A stretch of 64,000 bases of DNA from Owenia fusiformis (Eukaryota > Annelida > Polychaeta > Sabellida > Oweniidae), in the NCBI GenBank assembly GCA_903813345.2, contig CAIIXF020000003.1, positions 6,779,815 to 6,843,814 of the forward strand, written 5' to 3'. This document shows, in pieces, positions 11,312 through 20,676 of this stretch (the stretch's first letter is position 1; each line of letters starts with the position of its first letter). Below the pieces are notes generated by a model. It saw only the letters and a list, made by a program, of their open reading frames with translations, had not been told where the DNA came from and ran no database searches. Made by a program: the position numbers and the translations under genes.

Positions 11312-13615
11312 ATGATGGAAAGAATGACATTGATGCTGTTTTTTCTGGCAGTTGGTTTCATGAATGTGAAAGGATGGGTTGCCGAATCAGGGAATATGGA
11401 ATTATATGAGGTCCAATACAATGAAACAAGTGCAAACACAGAGATCAGAAATCAACAGTGTCAGGAGTGCAACTGTACTTTGCAGATTGCAGACTGTAGT
11501 AATAGGAATATTGATTCGCTACCTTTGGATCTCCCAGAAAATATAACAATGCTGAATTTATCCAGGAACCGTATAAGAAAGCTACCCGACTATTTCTTGG
11601 GTAGATATTATAAAAATTTACAGACTTTGGACATACAATACAACTCTCCAGCGTTGCATCTCCATGAAAATGTATTTGAAGGACTTGACAAACTTCAGAA
11701 GCTTTACATTGGAAAAGATGCAATGGTACATCCTCTTGTATTCAAGCCGTTAAGGAATATCCAAATCATTGAGGTGTATGGAAATAGAAGAAGTACATCA
11801 CCAATTCTGAGAGATGCTTGGCTCGACGCATTCAAAGGACTTCAAAACTCAACCATTGAGAAAATAACTTACGAACACATCTCATCAATTCCATTTATAT
11901 TAAGAGAAAAAAGTTTCACATATTTAAAAAACTGCCAACTGAAAGAATTATATTTGTCTGACAATAAGATATCTGCAATAGAAACAGGCTTTCTAAATTA
12001 TCTCCCAAAACTGGAAATACTCGATTTAACAAAAAACATGATAGGAGCATTTATTCCTTTTTCAGATGTTATTCAGTTATTTAAAATGATTCATTTGAGA
12101 GTGATAAGATTAGGTTATTCAAACAGAAGGGTTTTTAAAGACCTTGATCATCCCCGGATCCACAATTGTGTAGATACAGAATGGCCATTACCAATTGGAC
12201 TTGAAGAACTTGATCTTAAGTGGACTTCACTTGATAATCAACCGGCATCAGTTCCCTGTGAATTTAAGTTCCAACGAGAAAACAAGCTGAAGGTTCTTAA
12301 TGCTGCTTACACCAATGCTGTGATCTACTTTGGGGGTCCTTTGAAAGGATTGGTTAATCTACAGCATTTCATTTACAACAACAATGATTGTAAAATTGAA
12401 CCTGAATTTTTCACTTGTGCAAATGGCTATTTTGAAAGTTTACAAGTTCTAAATTTAGCCTACAACAGAGTCCAGTTGTTTAAACCAAGCTCCAATTTTT
12501 CACTGTTTGAGAACTGTTCAAAGTTGCTACATTTAGACCTATCATACAATAACTTGGCAGACATTCCTTATGATATTCTTAAGGATGTTCCTTCTGCAGA
12601 GATTGTGGATCTGAGTGGAAATAAGTTAGTCAACTTTAATATACACTTAACTACACAAATCTCCCTGAAATTGCTGAATATATCAAATAACAATCTCCAT
12701 GGTCTCAACGAACCTGCAAGATATTATATCGCTGCTGCAAATGAGAGGTCAAATGGCAAGTTTACTGTTGACCTTAATGGCAACCCATTAATATGTGACT
12801 GTGATTCAATCCCATTCATAAATTGGATTCGGAATCACATTGACATCATCTACCAAGGTTCTCATCTAGAATGTCATTATATTAATGGGTCACAGATTAA
12901 GTTCACACACTTGGATGTATCTTATATGAAAATTGAGTGCTGGAAAAGTGTTATTATTGCATCTGGGACATCAGTTGGATTTGTTTTGTTGATTGTTGGA
13001 ATTGTTATATATGGATATAAGCGAAGGTATAAGATCATTTACATAGCTCTACATTTGAGGGCATTACTGAGACGCAAGGAGTTGCTAGACATCAACTTTG
13101 ATTTTGATGCATTTATAAGCTACAGTTCTTTGGACAAAACCTGGGCTATAAATAAAATTTATCGTCAGTTAGCTGGTCAGTATGGATACAACATTTGTGT
13201 GGATGACCGTAACTTCAGACCTGGATCATATTTATCTGACATTATTGTTGAGAGTATCAGCAAGAGCAACAAAATCATACTGGTTATCAGCCAGAATTTC
13301 CTTAGAAGTGGCTGGTGTAAATTTGAAATGAATCTGGCAAGGGGTGAGCTGGCCACCAGGGGACGGGACTGCTTGATCTTGATTCTCAAAGAGCCAGAAG
13401 AGTTGCTACCCCAAGAGCTGATCACACCAACACTGCGCTCTCTACTTGATACAAGAGTGTACCTGGTGTGGAGTGAAGAAGAGGACAGAAAATTGCTGTT
13501 CTGGAGGAAGCTGCAGGATGCTTTAGGGGAACCTAGATTCAGAGGAGAAGATAATAATCGATTTCTGTACATGAACAATGATGGAGATGAGGAGATACTT
13601 CGAGATCTCTTATAG
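11312..13615 (+). CDS. Toll-like receptor B (single cysteine cluster type, intronless)
   Basis: Tandem paralogue of TLR-A, 767 residues, starting MMERMTL. Same order: signal peptide 1-21, N-terminal cysteine cap, leucine-rich repeats, C-terminal cysteine cap, membrane helix about 547-570, and TIR from about 595 with box 1 FDAFISYSS, RNFRPG in the BB loop and FW in box 3. Relative to TLR-A the N-terminal half has a dozen or more amino-acid differences and small indels (for example GNRRSTSP against GNTRTRSASP). The last ~385 residues differ at only about five positions. No frameshift or stop is seen, so it should be functional. Its upstream region differs from TLR-A by the 62-bp array and an inserted segment, so expression may differ; that is inference. 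Confidence 0.95.
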   Translation: MMERMTLMLFFLAVGFMNVKGWVAESGNMELYEVQYNETSANTEIRNQQCQECNCTLQIADCSNRNIDSLPLDLPENITMLNLSRNRIRKLPDYFLGRYYKNLQTLDIQYNSPALHLHENVFEGLDKLQKLYIGKDAMVHPLVFKPLRNIQIIEVYGNRRSTSPILRDAWLDAFKGLQNSTIEKITYEHISSIPFILREKSFTYLKNCQLKELYLSDNKISAIETGFLNYLPKLEILDLTKNMIGAFIPFSDVIQLFKMIHLRVIRLGYSNRRVFKDLDHPRIHNCVDTEWPLPIGLEELDLKWTSLDNQPASVPCEFKFQRENKLKVLNAAYTNAVIYFGGPLKGLVNLQHFIYNNNDCKIEPEFFTCANGYFESLQVLNLAYNRVQLFKPSSNFSLFENCSKLLHLDLSYNNLADIPYDILKDVPSAEIVDLSGNKLVNFNIHLTTQISLKLLNISNNNLHGLNEPARYYIAAANERSNGKFTVDLNGNPLICDCDSIPFINWIRNHIDIIYQGSHLECHYINGSQIKFTHLDVSYMKIECWKSVIIASGTSVGFVLLIVGIVIYGYKRRYKIIYIALHLRALLRRKELLDINFDFDAFISYSSLDKTWAINKIYRQLAGQYGYNICVDDRNFRPGSYLSDIIVESISKSNKIILVISQNFLRSGWCKFEMNLARGELATRGRDCLILILKEPEELLPQELITPTLRSLLDTRVYLVWSEEEDRKLLFWRKLQDALGEPRFRGEDNNRFLYMNNDGDEEILRDLL

Positions 13616-13662
13616 TTAACACTTAGACTTCATGTATATAATACCCTATTAGCGCCCGCTCG

Positions 13663-13668
13663 AATAAA
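13663..13668 (+). promoter_or_regulatory. Polyadenylation signal of TLR-B
   Basis: AATAAA lies 48 bp after the stop, in the same context as for TLR-A. Confidence 0.7.
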
Positions 13669-13791
13669 TTGTATTTTTTCTTGATTTTTGTTTTTCAAGT
13701 TGCTAGTCTTTCTTGGAAAAGTTTGGTGTACGTTTATTGGAGTGTGCGCTTCTATTAAAGATAATACAATAGTTAATACATATACTTGATG

Positions 13792-13793
13792 TA
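13792..13793. other. Empty paralogous target site of the Tc1 element
   Basis: In copy B the sequence ACTTGATGTATATATAGAC is continuous across the TA where copy A carries the 3743-8208 element. It confirms the element's exact ends and its TA target duplication. Confidence 0.9.
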
Positions 13794-13916
13794 TATATAG
13801 ACAATGATGTAGTCAAACTTCTACATAATAAACACTTATACTTGATGTGAATATAGACAATGAGTTATTCAGACTTCTATATAATTAATACTTAAACTTG
13901 ATGTGTATATAAACAT
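13794..13916. repeat. ~56-bp minisatellite, first part after TLR-B
   Basis: About two units of the same array as 8211-8760, cut at 13916 by the tyrosine-recombinase retrotransposon. The array resumes at 18517. Confidence 0.9.
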
Positions 13917-14030
13917 TTAATAGTTTTTCTTTAATCACCAACGCAATAATCAAATGACAGAACAAGTCGTGTTGGGCTAAAATGGACGATCATTTATTCC
14001 AATTCTTATTTTATAAAATAATAACCGCCC
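13917..14030 (-). repeat. Split direct repeat B2 (3' terminus of the Ngaro element)
   Basis: 114 bp matching 14279-14392 with about one mismatch. It forms the 3' end of the element in minus-strand orientation. Confidence 0.93.
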
Positions 14031-14157
14031 TTAGTAAAATTAAATAACTTGAATCAATTATAAACAATTTTTTTTGATATTTGTGTTTTCTTATAAAATA
14101 CAATTATAATACTTATATACATACAATTAAACCATAACAATGGGTGGGTGGGTGTGG

Positions 14158-14278
14158 TCGATCATATTTTGACTGAATGAATTCAATTGATCTGGCCTGG
14201 ACGTGAGCCAACCCACTCCATGCATGAACGCTTACAATCAGTATACCTATTAAAACCTATTTATAGGATAAATATTCA
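14158..14278 (-). repeat. Split direct repeat A2 (internal)
   Basis: 121 bp matching 18396-18516 with about two mismatches. It abuts B1 at 14278/14279, the internal junction that templates the ends during circle formation. Confidence 0.93.
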
Positions 14279-14392
14279 TTAATAGTTTTTCTTTAATCAC
14301 CAACGCAATAATCAAATGACAGAACAAGTCGTGTTGGGCTAAAATGGACGATCATTTATTCCAATTCTTATTTTATAAAATAATAACCACCC
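14279..14392 (-). repeat. Split direct repeat B1 (internal)
   Basis: 114-bp partner of B2. The A2-B1 junction here reads TATTCA/TTAATAG, exactly the two outer ends joined together. Confidence 0.93.
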
Positions 14393-14462
14393 AAAAGCGC
14401 CCAACACGACCTGGACGTAGAAGTCATTACATTACGCTTTTATTAATACTATTGCCTAATAA

Positions 14463-15431
14463 CTACTGCTGTATCAATCGTTTTGAGAAATTAGCTAACA
14501 CCTCGATGGGCGTTCTTATGTACCTCTTATAGCAGTCACTTGACCACCTTCCCAACACTTTTAACTCCCATTCTTCGAATTGGGCGTTTTGCCCCTGACG
14601 TAGCACCTCCAATTCTATAGCTATGTCCACTGCATTTTTTAGGATCAATACCTATTATTGATAGACACTTTCTAGTATGACTGACAAAGACTTGGCGTGA
14701 TAGAATTGAACCATTGTTCAGAACGAATAACGGTGTATCTTTTTTATTTTCACTGAAAAGTGACAGGTTGTTCTTCATGGCCCATACTGCGCATACGTTT
14801 GTTTCTGTACATCCAATTATCACTTGAACTCCGGTTCCAATTGTATCAGTTTTTGATTGTTTTAAGATTACTTTCATAAAAGTTCCATTTACACCTTTGT
14901 GAAATGAGATGTCATTGGTAGTCATGTTCTTATTAGGACAGAACTTTGAATTATCTGGTATAGTGATTTCGTTACACCTGAATAACCCGAAGAATGCTAG
15001 AGTCATTGCTGACCACATAACTATGGTATCATGTATTTTACTTCTATGAAGAGTTTCTAAAGATTTCATAATTTGATGGTCTATAGCCAGTTTTTGATTA
15101 CATGTATTATCTTGTTTTGTATGAATAGCTTTCAATGCTCTCTTGACTGAAAAGTTATCTTTTAAAATGTCACCATGACCGTTTTCTAGATGCATTGATC
15201 GAATAGCATAAAGGTAATTAACAATGGTACCATGTCTAAGATTTCGTTCGTCACAATCTGCTATATAAGCCAAGATAGATGTTTGAGAGGCTGGGCAATA
15301 TTCAAGTGAAAAACGATCACAGAAATTTATGAAACTTTTCTGACCTGCCAGATACGTTTTTTGTGTTGACATTTGAAGTCCATTTTTTATGAGTAAATCT
15401 GATTTCTTGACCAGTCTCTCAAGCTCAGATC
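14463..15431 (-). pseudogene. Tyrosine recombinase of the Ngaro element (frameshifted)
   Basis: Integrates the circular DNA copy of the element. The frame from ATG 15372 covers the core-binding region, then the first catalytic arginine block (FGLFRCNEI) and the H-x-x-R block (GHSYRIGGATSGAK). About 14577-14597 the frame is lost: the original frame ends at 14536 and the terminal block WELKVLGRWSSDCYKRYIR, with the catalytic tyrosine, is in another frame down to the TAG at 14463. The coding frame is open upstream of 15372 and reads ELERLVKKSDLLIKNGLQ from just after a splice-acceptor-like TGCAG at 15432-15436. The N-terminus may therefore be joined by splicing. The single frameshift probably inactivates this copy. 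Confidence 0.88.
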
Positions 15432-15598
15432 CTGCAATCAGAATTTGACCAAATTAATACATTAAAATCAAAATTAAACAACGTATGTACAGTAAAACAC
15501 TTGTAATTAAACAATATCAGATCTCTGAAGTGTACATATGCTGATGAAAGTAACTGACCACATGTATACAAATTACTTTACACTCAATATACGTTTAA

Positions 15599-17308
15599 TC
15601 AATAAAATAGTTTGATTTCTTGTGGTTGCGTAAATTGTGTTTTTGTTTTAACAAGTTTATCAAATCGCTCAAAGTCTAATCTACTGATACTGTCAGCGAT
15701 TCCATTTTCTGTTCCTTTATTGTACATTGAGCAACATGTACTTTGATGTATGGCATTGTAATAAAATAGCGATCTCACTAACGCCATTAAATGTTTGTCT
15801 CTACATGCTCCTTTGTTGACAACGTGAACAATTGCTTCATTATCGCAGTGTATGATTATTTTTTTCTGAGAAAGTTCATTTCCCCATGTCGCCATTGCAG
15901 TCACTATAGCAAAAAGTTCTTTAAATGCGATGCTACGTTTGGCGTGTTCGTCCGTGAAGATTCCATATGTAAATTTGCCGTTAAAGAATGCACCATATGA
16001 ATTAGCGCAAGCGTCTGTGAACAATTGAAGCCTGGAACTCGGCGTCCATTCGTCGTCGAAAAATAAACTAGTTCCTCCCCATGAGGGTAGGTGGCTTAAC
16101 CACCAAGATATGTCCGATCTGAAAGAATTGTTGATTTTCATCTTGTGATGTAAGTGTTTTAACTTTGTTGAAAGATCAATGATCCTTCTCCAAAACAGTT
16201 TTCCTGCGTATATGACTCGGCAAATGAACGTCAGTTTACCTATCAGAGATAATATTTGTCGCTTTGATGCTCTTTTCCTGAAGAGCCATTTTTTCAAATC
16301 TGTTGTGATGTCTTGGAGCTTATCTTGCGGAATTTGGATTTCAAATTTGTTCGAATCTATGATAAGTCCAAGAAATTCTATGGAGGTGCACGGTTGTACG
16401 AGTTTCGACGGATTGATGCTGAAGCCAACGTCGGCACATGTCTGTACCATTATATCGAGATTATTCTTACATACGTCACTGTTTCTAGGTCCACATGTGA
16501 AGTAATCATCTAAATAATGGGGACATACTGTTGCACCATTTTGTCGCATTATAAATTCCAAGGCGTCTGCAAATTCGCTAAACAATTTTGGCGAGCTGCG
16601 TGCGCCAAACGGTAGAACTAAGTCAATGTAATATGTCGTGACGTTCTCGCCCGTGATGTCATTTCGTGTTTCCCACGTTGTTCCAAGGAGTTCCCAATCA
16701 GATTTATGTACTGGAATAAATTTGAACGCGTCAGCTAAATCCAGCTTGCTCATTAGCGCTGATCTTCCACATTGTTTCACTAAATTAATTGCAGTATCGA
16801 TACTTATGTAATGGCATCCACATTCTTCTTTGGAAATAAATTCGTTCACGGATTTCCCTGGGGGCCATGAGAGGTCGTGTATAATGCGATATTTTGTAGG
16901 GTTTGAGTGCTTTTTTGCATATGCACCCATCGGAGATCCGACGTACTTTTCACACGGTATAGAACTGAATGCTACTTTCCTTCCTTTGGACATTTCTTTA
17001 TCGATGTTTTGTTGTATGGCTTCGCTATTGTCTAATGCTGATTTCCAATTTCCATGAATATGGAATTCCCTTGGACCATTGTACCCAAGTTTAACACCAT
17101 GTGTGGCATTTTCAACAATATAATTTACAAAATTTTTGTCGGGGTGATTTCTTAACCCGTGGGCTAAAGCTATTGGGCACAATGGTTTGTAGGGCTTAAT
17201 TTCCTCCAATGCACTTTTTATTACATTTGTATTTTGGGATATCACTTGCCCCACAACCTTGGCATTTGTGAATTCTGAAGCACTGTGATCCATATTTACA
17301 TTCTCCAT
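15599..17308 (-). CDS. Reverse transcriptase / RNase H of the Ngaro element
   Basis: Copies the element RNA into DNA. The open frame extends up to 17446, but that position is GTG; the first ATG is 17308, giving 569 residues. The reverse transcriptase has LDLADAF near 189-195, PFGARSSP near 233-240 and the YLDD active site at 265-268. RNase H carries the acidic set D432 (LFTD), E464 (FKEL), D489 (HCDN) and D539 (IADS). The frame is uninterrupted. It overlaps the end of the gag frame, so expression probably needs frameshifting or reinitiation. The YLDD form fits the DIRS/Ngaro group rather than Ty3/gypsy. Confidence 0.93.
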   Translation of the reverse strand: MENVNMDHSASEFTNAKVVGQVISQNTNVIKSALEEIKPYKPLCPIALAHGLRNHPDKNFVNYIVENATHGVKLGYNGPREFHIHGNWKSALDNSEAIQQNIDKEMSKGRKVAFSSIPCEKYVGSPMGAYAKKHSNPTKYRIIHDLSWPPGKSVNEFISKEECGCHYISIDTAINLVKQCGRSALMSKLDLADAFKFIPVHKSDWELLGTTWETRNDITGENVTTYYIDLVLPFGARSSPKLFSEFADALEFIMRQNGATVCPHYLDDYFTCGPRNSDVCKNNLDIMVQTCADVGFSINPSKLVQPCTSIEFLGLIIDSNKFEIQIPQDKLQDITTDLKKWLFRKRASKRQILSLIGKLTFICRVIYAGKLFWRRIIDLSTKLKHLHHKMKINNSFRSDISWWLSHLPSWGGTSLFFDDEWTPSSRLQLFTDACANSYGAFFNGKFTYGIFTDEHAKRSIAFKELFAIVTAMATWGNELSQKKIIIHCDNEAIVHVVNKGACRDKHLMALVRSLFYYNAIHQSTCCSMYNKGTENGIADSISRLDFERFDKLVKTKTQFTQPQEIKLFY

Positions 17309-18331
17309 GTTGATATTTATTGCAGATTTCGTTTTTAATCTTATCCTTGCTGTATGTTGTTGTTGTTGTCGTAGACGGCGCCGACGACGTCGCCACCGTG
17401 GTCCCCGCTTGAAACGGGCAATTGGAGACCTTATGATCTCCTGCACAGCGATAACATTTGATGATGTGTTGCTTTACAGCTGTCGAGTCGAACGTTGTCA
17501 CGTATAGTTGTGTGTCAATATTCCCGAAATGTTGACTTTTTGTTTGTGATAATTTGCTTCTATATTTGACGTCATAGGCGTTGACGGCGTTCCACTTGAA
17601 TTTGGCGTCGACTTCTTGGATGATATTTCGATATGTACATAATCCAGGATAGGTGTGTGGTGCATTTTGTACAATGATAGCCTCAAAATATTCCAGGCGC
17701 TCAGCCATTGGGAGAAATTTTCAATTATTTTGATTTTTCTGGTTTGTTTTTGTCGCAGTTGGCCATTTTCAAGTGACAATATCGGATCGGGATTTTCATG
17801 ATGGTCGTGCAGTAAATTGGCGGGTAAAATGTCAATCATTTGAACAAACTCACCGTTCTTTATGGTTTTTATGACTTTTTCTGGAACCGGGACGTTTAAT
17901 ACGTTTGTCGTGTCATGTGTTGCTGTTGCCGTATCGGAGATGGAGTTCTGTTCCCCGGCTGATGTTTGATCCACGGCGGTCGATCTTTGTTCAATGGGTG
18001 TGGCTTGTCGCTGAGTTTGAATTTTTATCTCCCCCAATTCTTTTGTTATGCGCACAACTTGTTCCCTCGTGTTATTTTGTTCGACTTGCAAGTCCTTCGT
18101 AACCGCAATTAGTCCAGATATCTGTTGAGACACTTCCATCAAAGCAAGTTGCCATCCTGGAATGTCTTGTTTTGTATCGGCCGTGGAAACCGGTTCTGGG
18201 CGTGGCAGCTCGGCCTCGGCTTTCACGTCTAAATTTGAACATTTTGGTCCTATGGGACCTTTATGTCCACGAACTAGTTCCTTGCATTGTGTGCAGCGTC
18301 TACCTTGTTCTTGTGTGTCTTGTAAAGTCAT
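17196..18331 (-). pseudogene. Gag-like ORF of the Ngaro element (frameshifted)
   Basis: Putative nucleic-acid-binding structural protein. The frame from ATG 18331 starts with a zinc-finger-like CTQCKELVRGHKGPIGPKC, followed by a low-complexity and probable coiled-coil region. It reaches ENFSQW, then near 17690-17710 the continuing coding signal jumps to another frame (ATG 17708, ending 17196). That part has a CCHC knuckle (CYRCAGDHKVSNC), a threonine run and a CCCH finger (C-x7-C-x5-C-x3-H, around KYQHGECKYGSQC). The tail of the first frame down to 17498 is probably out-of-frame shadow. Gag identity rests on position and zinc motifs. Confidence 0.75.
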
Positions 18332-18395
18332 AATTTGTAATAAATAATTAAAACGTATAAAATTGACTACATAAAATCCGAAACGTCCTGCTCAA

Positions 18396-18516
18396 TCGAT
18401 CATATTTTGACTGAATGAATTCAATTGATCTGGCCTGGCCGTGAGCCAACCCACTCCATGCATGAACGCTTACAATCAGTATACCTATCAAAACCTATTT
18501 ATAGGATAAATATTCA
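18396..18516 (-). repeat. Split direct repeat A1 (5' terminus of the Ngaro element)
   Basis: 121-bp partner of 14158-14278. It is the 5' end in minus-strand orientation and directly abuts host minisatellite at 18517. Confidence 0.93.
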
Positions 18517-18796
18517 AATATATTCAGACTTCTATATAATTAACACATATACTTGATGGGTATATAGACAATGAGATATTTAGACTTCTATATAATTAAG
18601 ACTTATACTTGATGTGTATATAGACAATGAGGTATATAGACAATGAGATATTCAGACTTCTATATAATTAAGACTTATACTTGATGTGTATATAGACAAT
18701 GAGGTATATAGACAATGAGATATTCAGACTTCTATATAATTAAGACTTATACTTGATGTGTATATAAACATAATATATTCAGACTTATATAATTAA
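18517..18796. repeat. ~56-bp minisatellite, second part after TLR-B
   Basis: Continuation of the array after the Ngaro insertion. It includes a locally duplicated 'ATAGACAATGAGGTAT' variant and ends at the TTAA target of the next element. Confidence 0.92.
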
Positions 18797-19632
18797 AGGC
18801 CCCATGTAAAGTTTAAACCACTTTGGCTTATATTGTAGTCTCACCCAATGTTATCAAAGTGTGATATGTGAAACTTTTTTTTTTTAATTTCAAAAAGTGG
18901 TTTTTTGAGAGACTTTTTGTTCCAAAATTTGTGAATTTATTTAAAACCAACTTTTAGAGGTCACTCATATCTTCTAATTAGCCACAATTCATACCAAGGC
19001 ATAGCATACATCCTCCCATGTTTTTTGCTGAAAAAATTAAGAAAATCGGTTGATAAACAAGCGAGAAATGAACTTATCAGTGCATGAAAATGGTTCTGAG
19101 AAAAATGCATTTCAAAATTTTAGTTCTCATAGAAACCAATGGTACAATGATATCTAAAACATAATTTATTCTTCCTTTTAACCTGGTTAGACAATCAACA
19201 TTGGTTTTTTTATGAAAGTCTAGCATATTTAGAAAAGATTGACATCGAAAAAAAAAATTCAATTTTTTTCAAAAAGTTTTTGTTACCTTAGTGACATCAC
19301 TAATGTTTCAAAATATTTTTGATAAGCTAAAACATTGAAGTGGCCCATTAAATATGACATTTTATTATTGAAATAGTGTGTCTTTTGTTCAATCTTTGCA
19401 TTGGTGTTAAAAATATAATCTTTTTTGAAATGGATTAAGAAATATTTGATGATTAAGAAATTTCAACTTTTTTTGAATAATGGCGGGAAATTTGAATATT
19501 TGAGAAATGAAATGCTCACAACTTTTTTTTCAAAAAAATTTTTTGTTCAAAAATCTCTAAAATCACTTTTTAAGTCCTGACAAATAGTAAATGAATGATA
19601 AAAAAAATATTTTCAAACTTTAGACGGGGACT
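18797..19632. mobile_element. TTAA-flanked MITE (836 bp), piggyBac-like target
   Basis: Imperfect ~20-bp terminal inverted repeats: AGGCCCCATGTAAAGTTT at the left, and the complement AGTCCCCGTCTAAAGTTT at the right. TTAA flanks both sides (18793-18796 and 19633-19636). The flanking minisatellite reads AATTAAGACATATAC once the element is removed, as in other units. There is no coding region, so it is non-autonomous. Confidence 0.88.
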
Positions 19633-19990
19633 TTAAGACATATACTTTGTGAATATAGACAATGAGTTATTCAGACTTCTATATAATTATTAATACTTAT
19701 ACTCGATGTGAATATAGACAATGAGATATTCAGACTTCTATATTATAATTAACACATGTACTTGATGTGAATATAGACAATGAGTCATTCAGACTTCTAT
19801 ATAATTAATACTTATACTTGATGTGAATATAGACAATGAGATATTCAGACTTCTATATAATTAACACATATACTTGATGTGAATATAGACAATGAGATAT
19901 TCAGACTTCTACATAATTAACACTTATACTTGATGTGTATATAGACAATGATATATTCACACTTCGATATAATTAACTGTTTATATAGAC
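19633..19990. repeat. ~56-bp minisatellite, third part after TLR-B
   Basis: About six further units of the array, ending in non-repeated sequence at about 19990. Confidence 0.92.
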
Positions 19991-20481
19991 AAAGAGATGC
20001 TTATTCACATTAGTTTTGAATTGTTCCTCCATCTTTACCCAATAAAGGTACAGCTTATACGTTTACATCTTTTATTGTTTTAAACCACAGAGTCCTGTTT
20101 AAAACTGATTTTCTCTTTTAAAACTGTTTTTCTCTTTAAAACTGATTTTCTCTGACAACCCATTTATATGTATCTGATCCTGTATCAGTTTTAATGCAAT
20201 ATGTCTTACATGTAGGATACCTCTGATGTTCATTCCACTTTGTTGTCTGGTTGCTATATCACCACCAGAGGTGTTATAGTCTCCAACATTTTTCTTGCAC
20301 AGTGTTCGGCAGTTGGCATCTGTAACAAATGACGTTTGGTGTTTGACCTCTTTAACAAATGGCTCGTAGTGACATTTTGCATGTTTGCCTTTGTTTTTAA
20401 ACAAAACAATCCGTTTTCAAAAATGAACCATGTGTAATTGTTTTTCCAACTTACAAGCTTTAACATCAACATATTTTACAG
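19991..20481 (+). other. Intron sequence before CLC exon 1 of the window
   Basis: Non-coding. It contains a short triplication of 'AAAACTGATTTTCTCT' near 20098-20150 and ends in a pyrimidine-poor but valid acceptor (TTTTACAG) at 20481. An open frame on the minus strand here has no recognisable content. Confidence 0.5.
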
Positions 20482-20676
20482 GTTGAAAAAGGGCTAGCAA
20501 TCAACATCCTGGCATTTATACCATCTGCCGTATTAGGAGTTATTGGAGGAATTCTAGGGGCATTATTTACATTCCTCAATCTCAAGTTTGCTCGTGCTAG
20601 GAAGAGACTATTGTCTAATATTAAAGCTCCATGGAAACAGAAAATCATCAGACTTGCTGAACCACTTATCATAATG
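20482..20676 (+). CDS. CLC exon 1 of window
   Basis: 65 codons, phase 0 at both ends, from VEKGLAINILAFIPSAVLG to KIIRLAEPLIIM. It covers a glycine-rich transmembrane helix pair and a basic cytosolic loop. Acceptor ACAG, donor ATG|GTGAGC. Confidence 0.9.

Larger units (their letters stand above)
9073..13793. repeat. Tandem segmental duplication, copy B
   Basis: Counterpart of 1-3742. Compared with copy A it carries an expanded 62-bp array (9626-10302) and an extra segment (10303-10665). In its 3' flank the Tc1 target site is still empty. Confidence 0.93.
13917..18516 (-). mobile_element. Ngaro-type tyrosine-recombinase retrotransposon (4600 bp)
   Basis: The element carries gag-like, reverse transcriptase/RNase H and tyrosine recombinase reading frames on the minus strand. 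It has split direct repeats in the A1-ORFs-B1A2-B2 order typical of Ngaro/PAT rather than the inverted repeats of DIRS1. No target duplication exists: joining 13916 to 18517 restores exactly the AAACATAATATATT found in neighbouring array units. This is expected for recombinase-mediated insertion of a circular intermediate. No methyltransferase domain is seen. At least two frameshifts (gag, recombinase) suggest an inactive copy. Confidence 0.93.

Noticed and set aside
17309-17446. Arginine- and glutamine-rich N-terminus of the RT frame
   Set aside because: No ATG before 17308. It is the overlap with the zinc-finger region of gag read in another frame.
17498-17690. C-terminal ~70 codons of the first gag frame
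   Set aside because: The coding signal, including the zinc motifs, continues in another frame (17708-17196). This stretch is probably out-of-frame after an indel.
20099-20404. 101-codon minus-strand ORF before CLC exon 1
   Set aside because: No domain recognised, and its end runs through a short AAAACTGATTTTCTCT repeat. Probably chance, though a decayed mobile-element fragment is possible.
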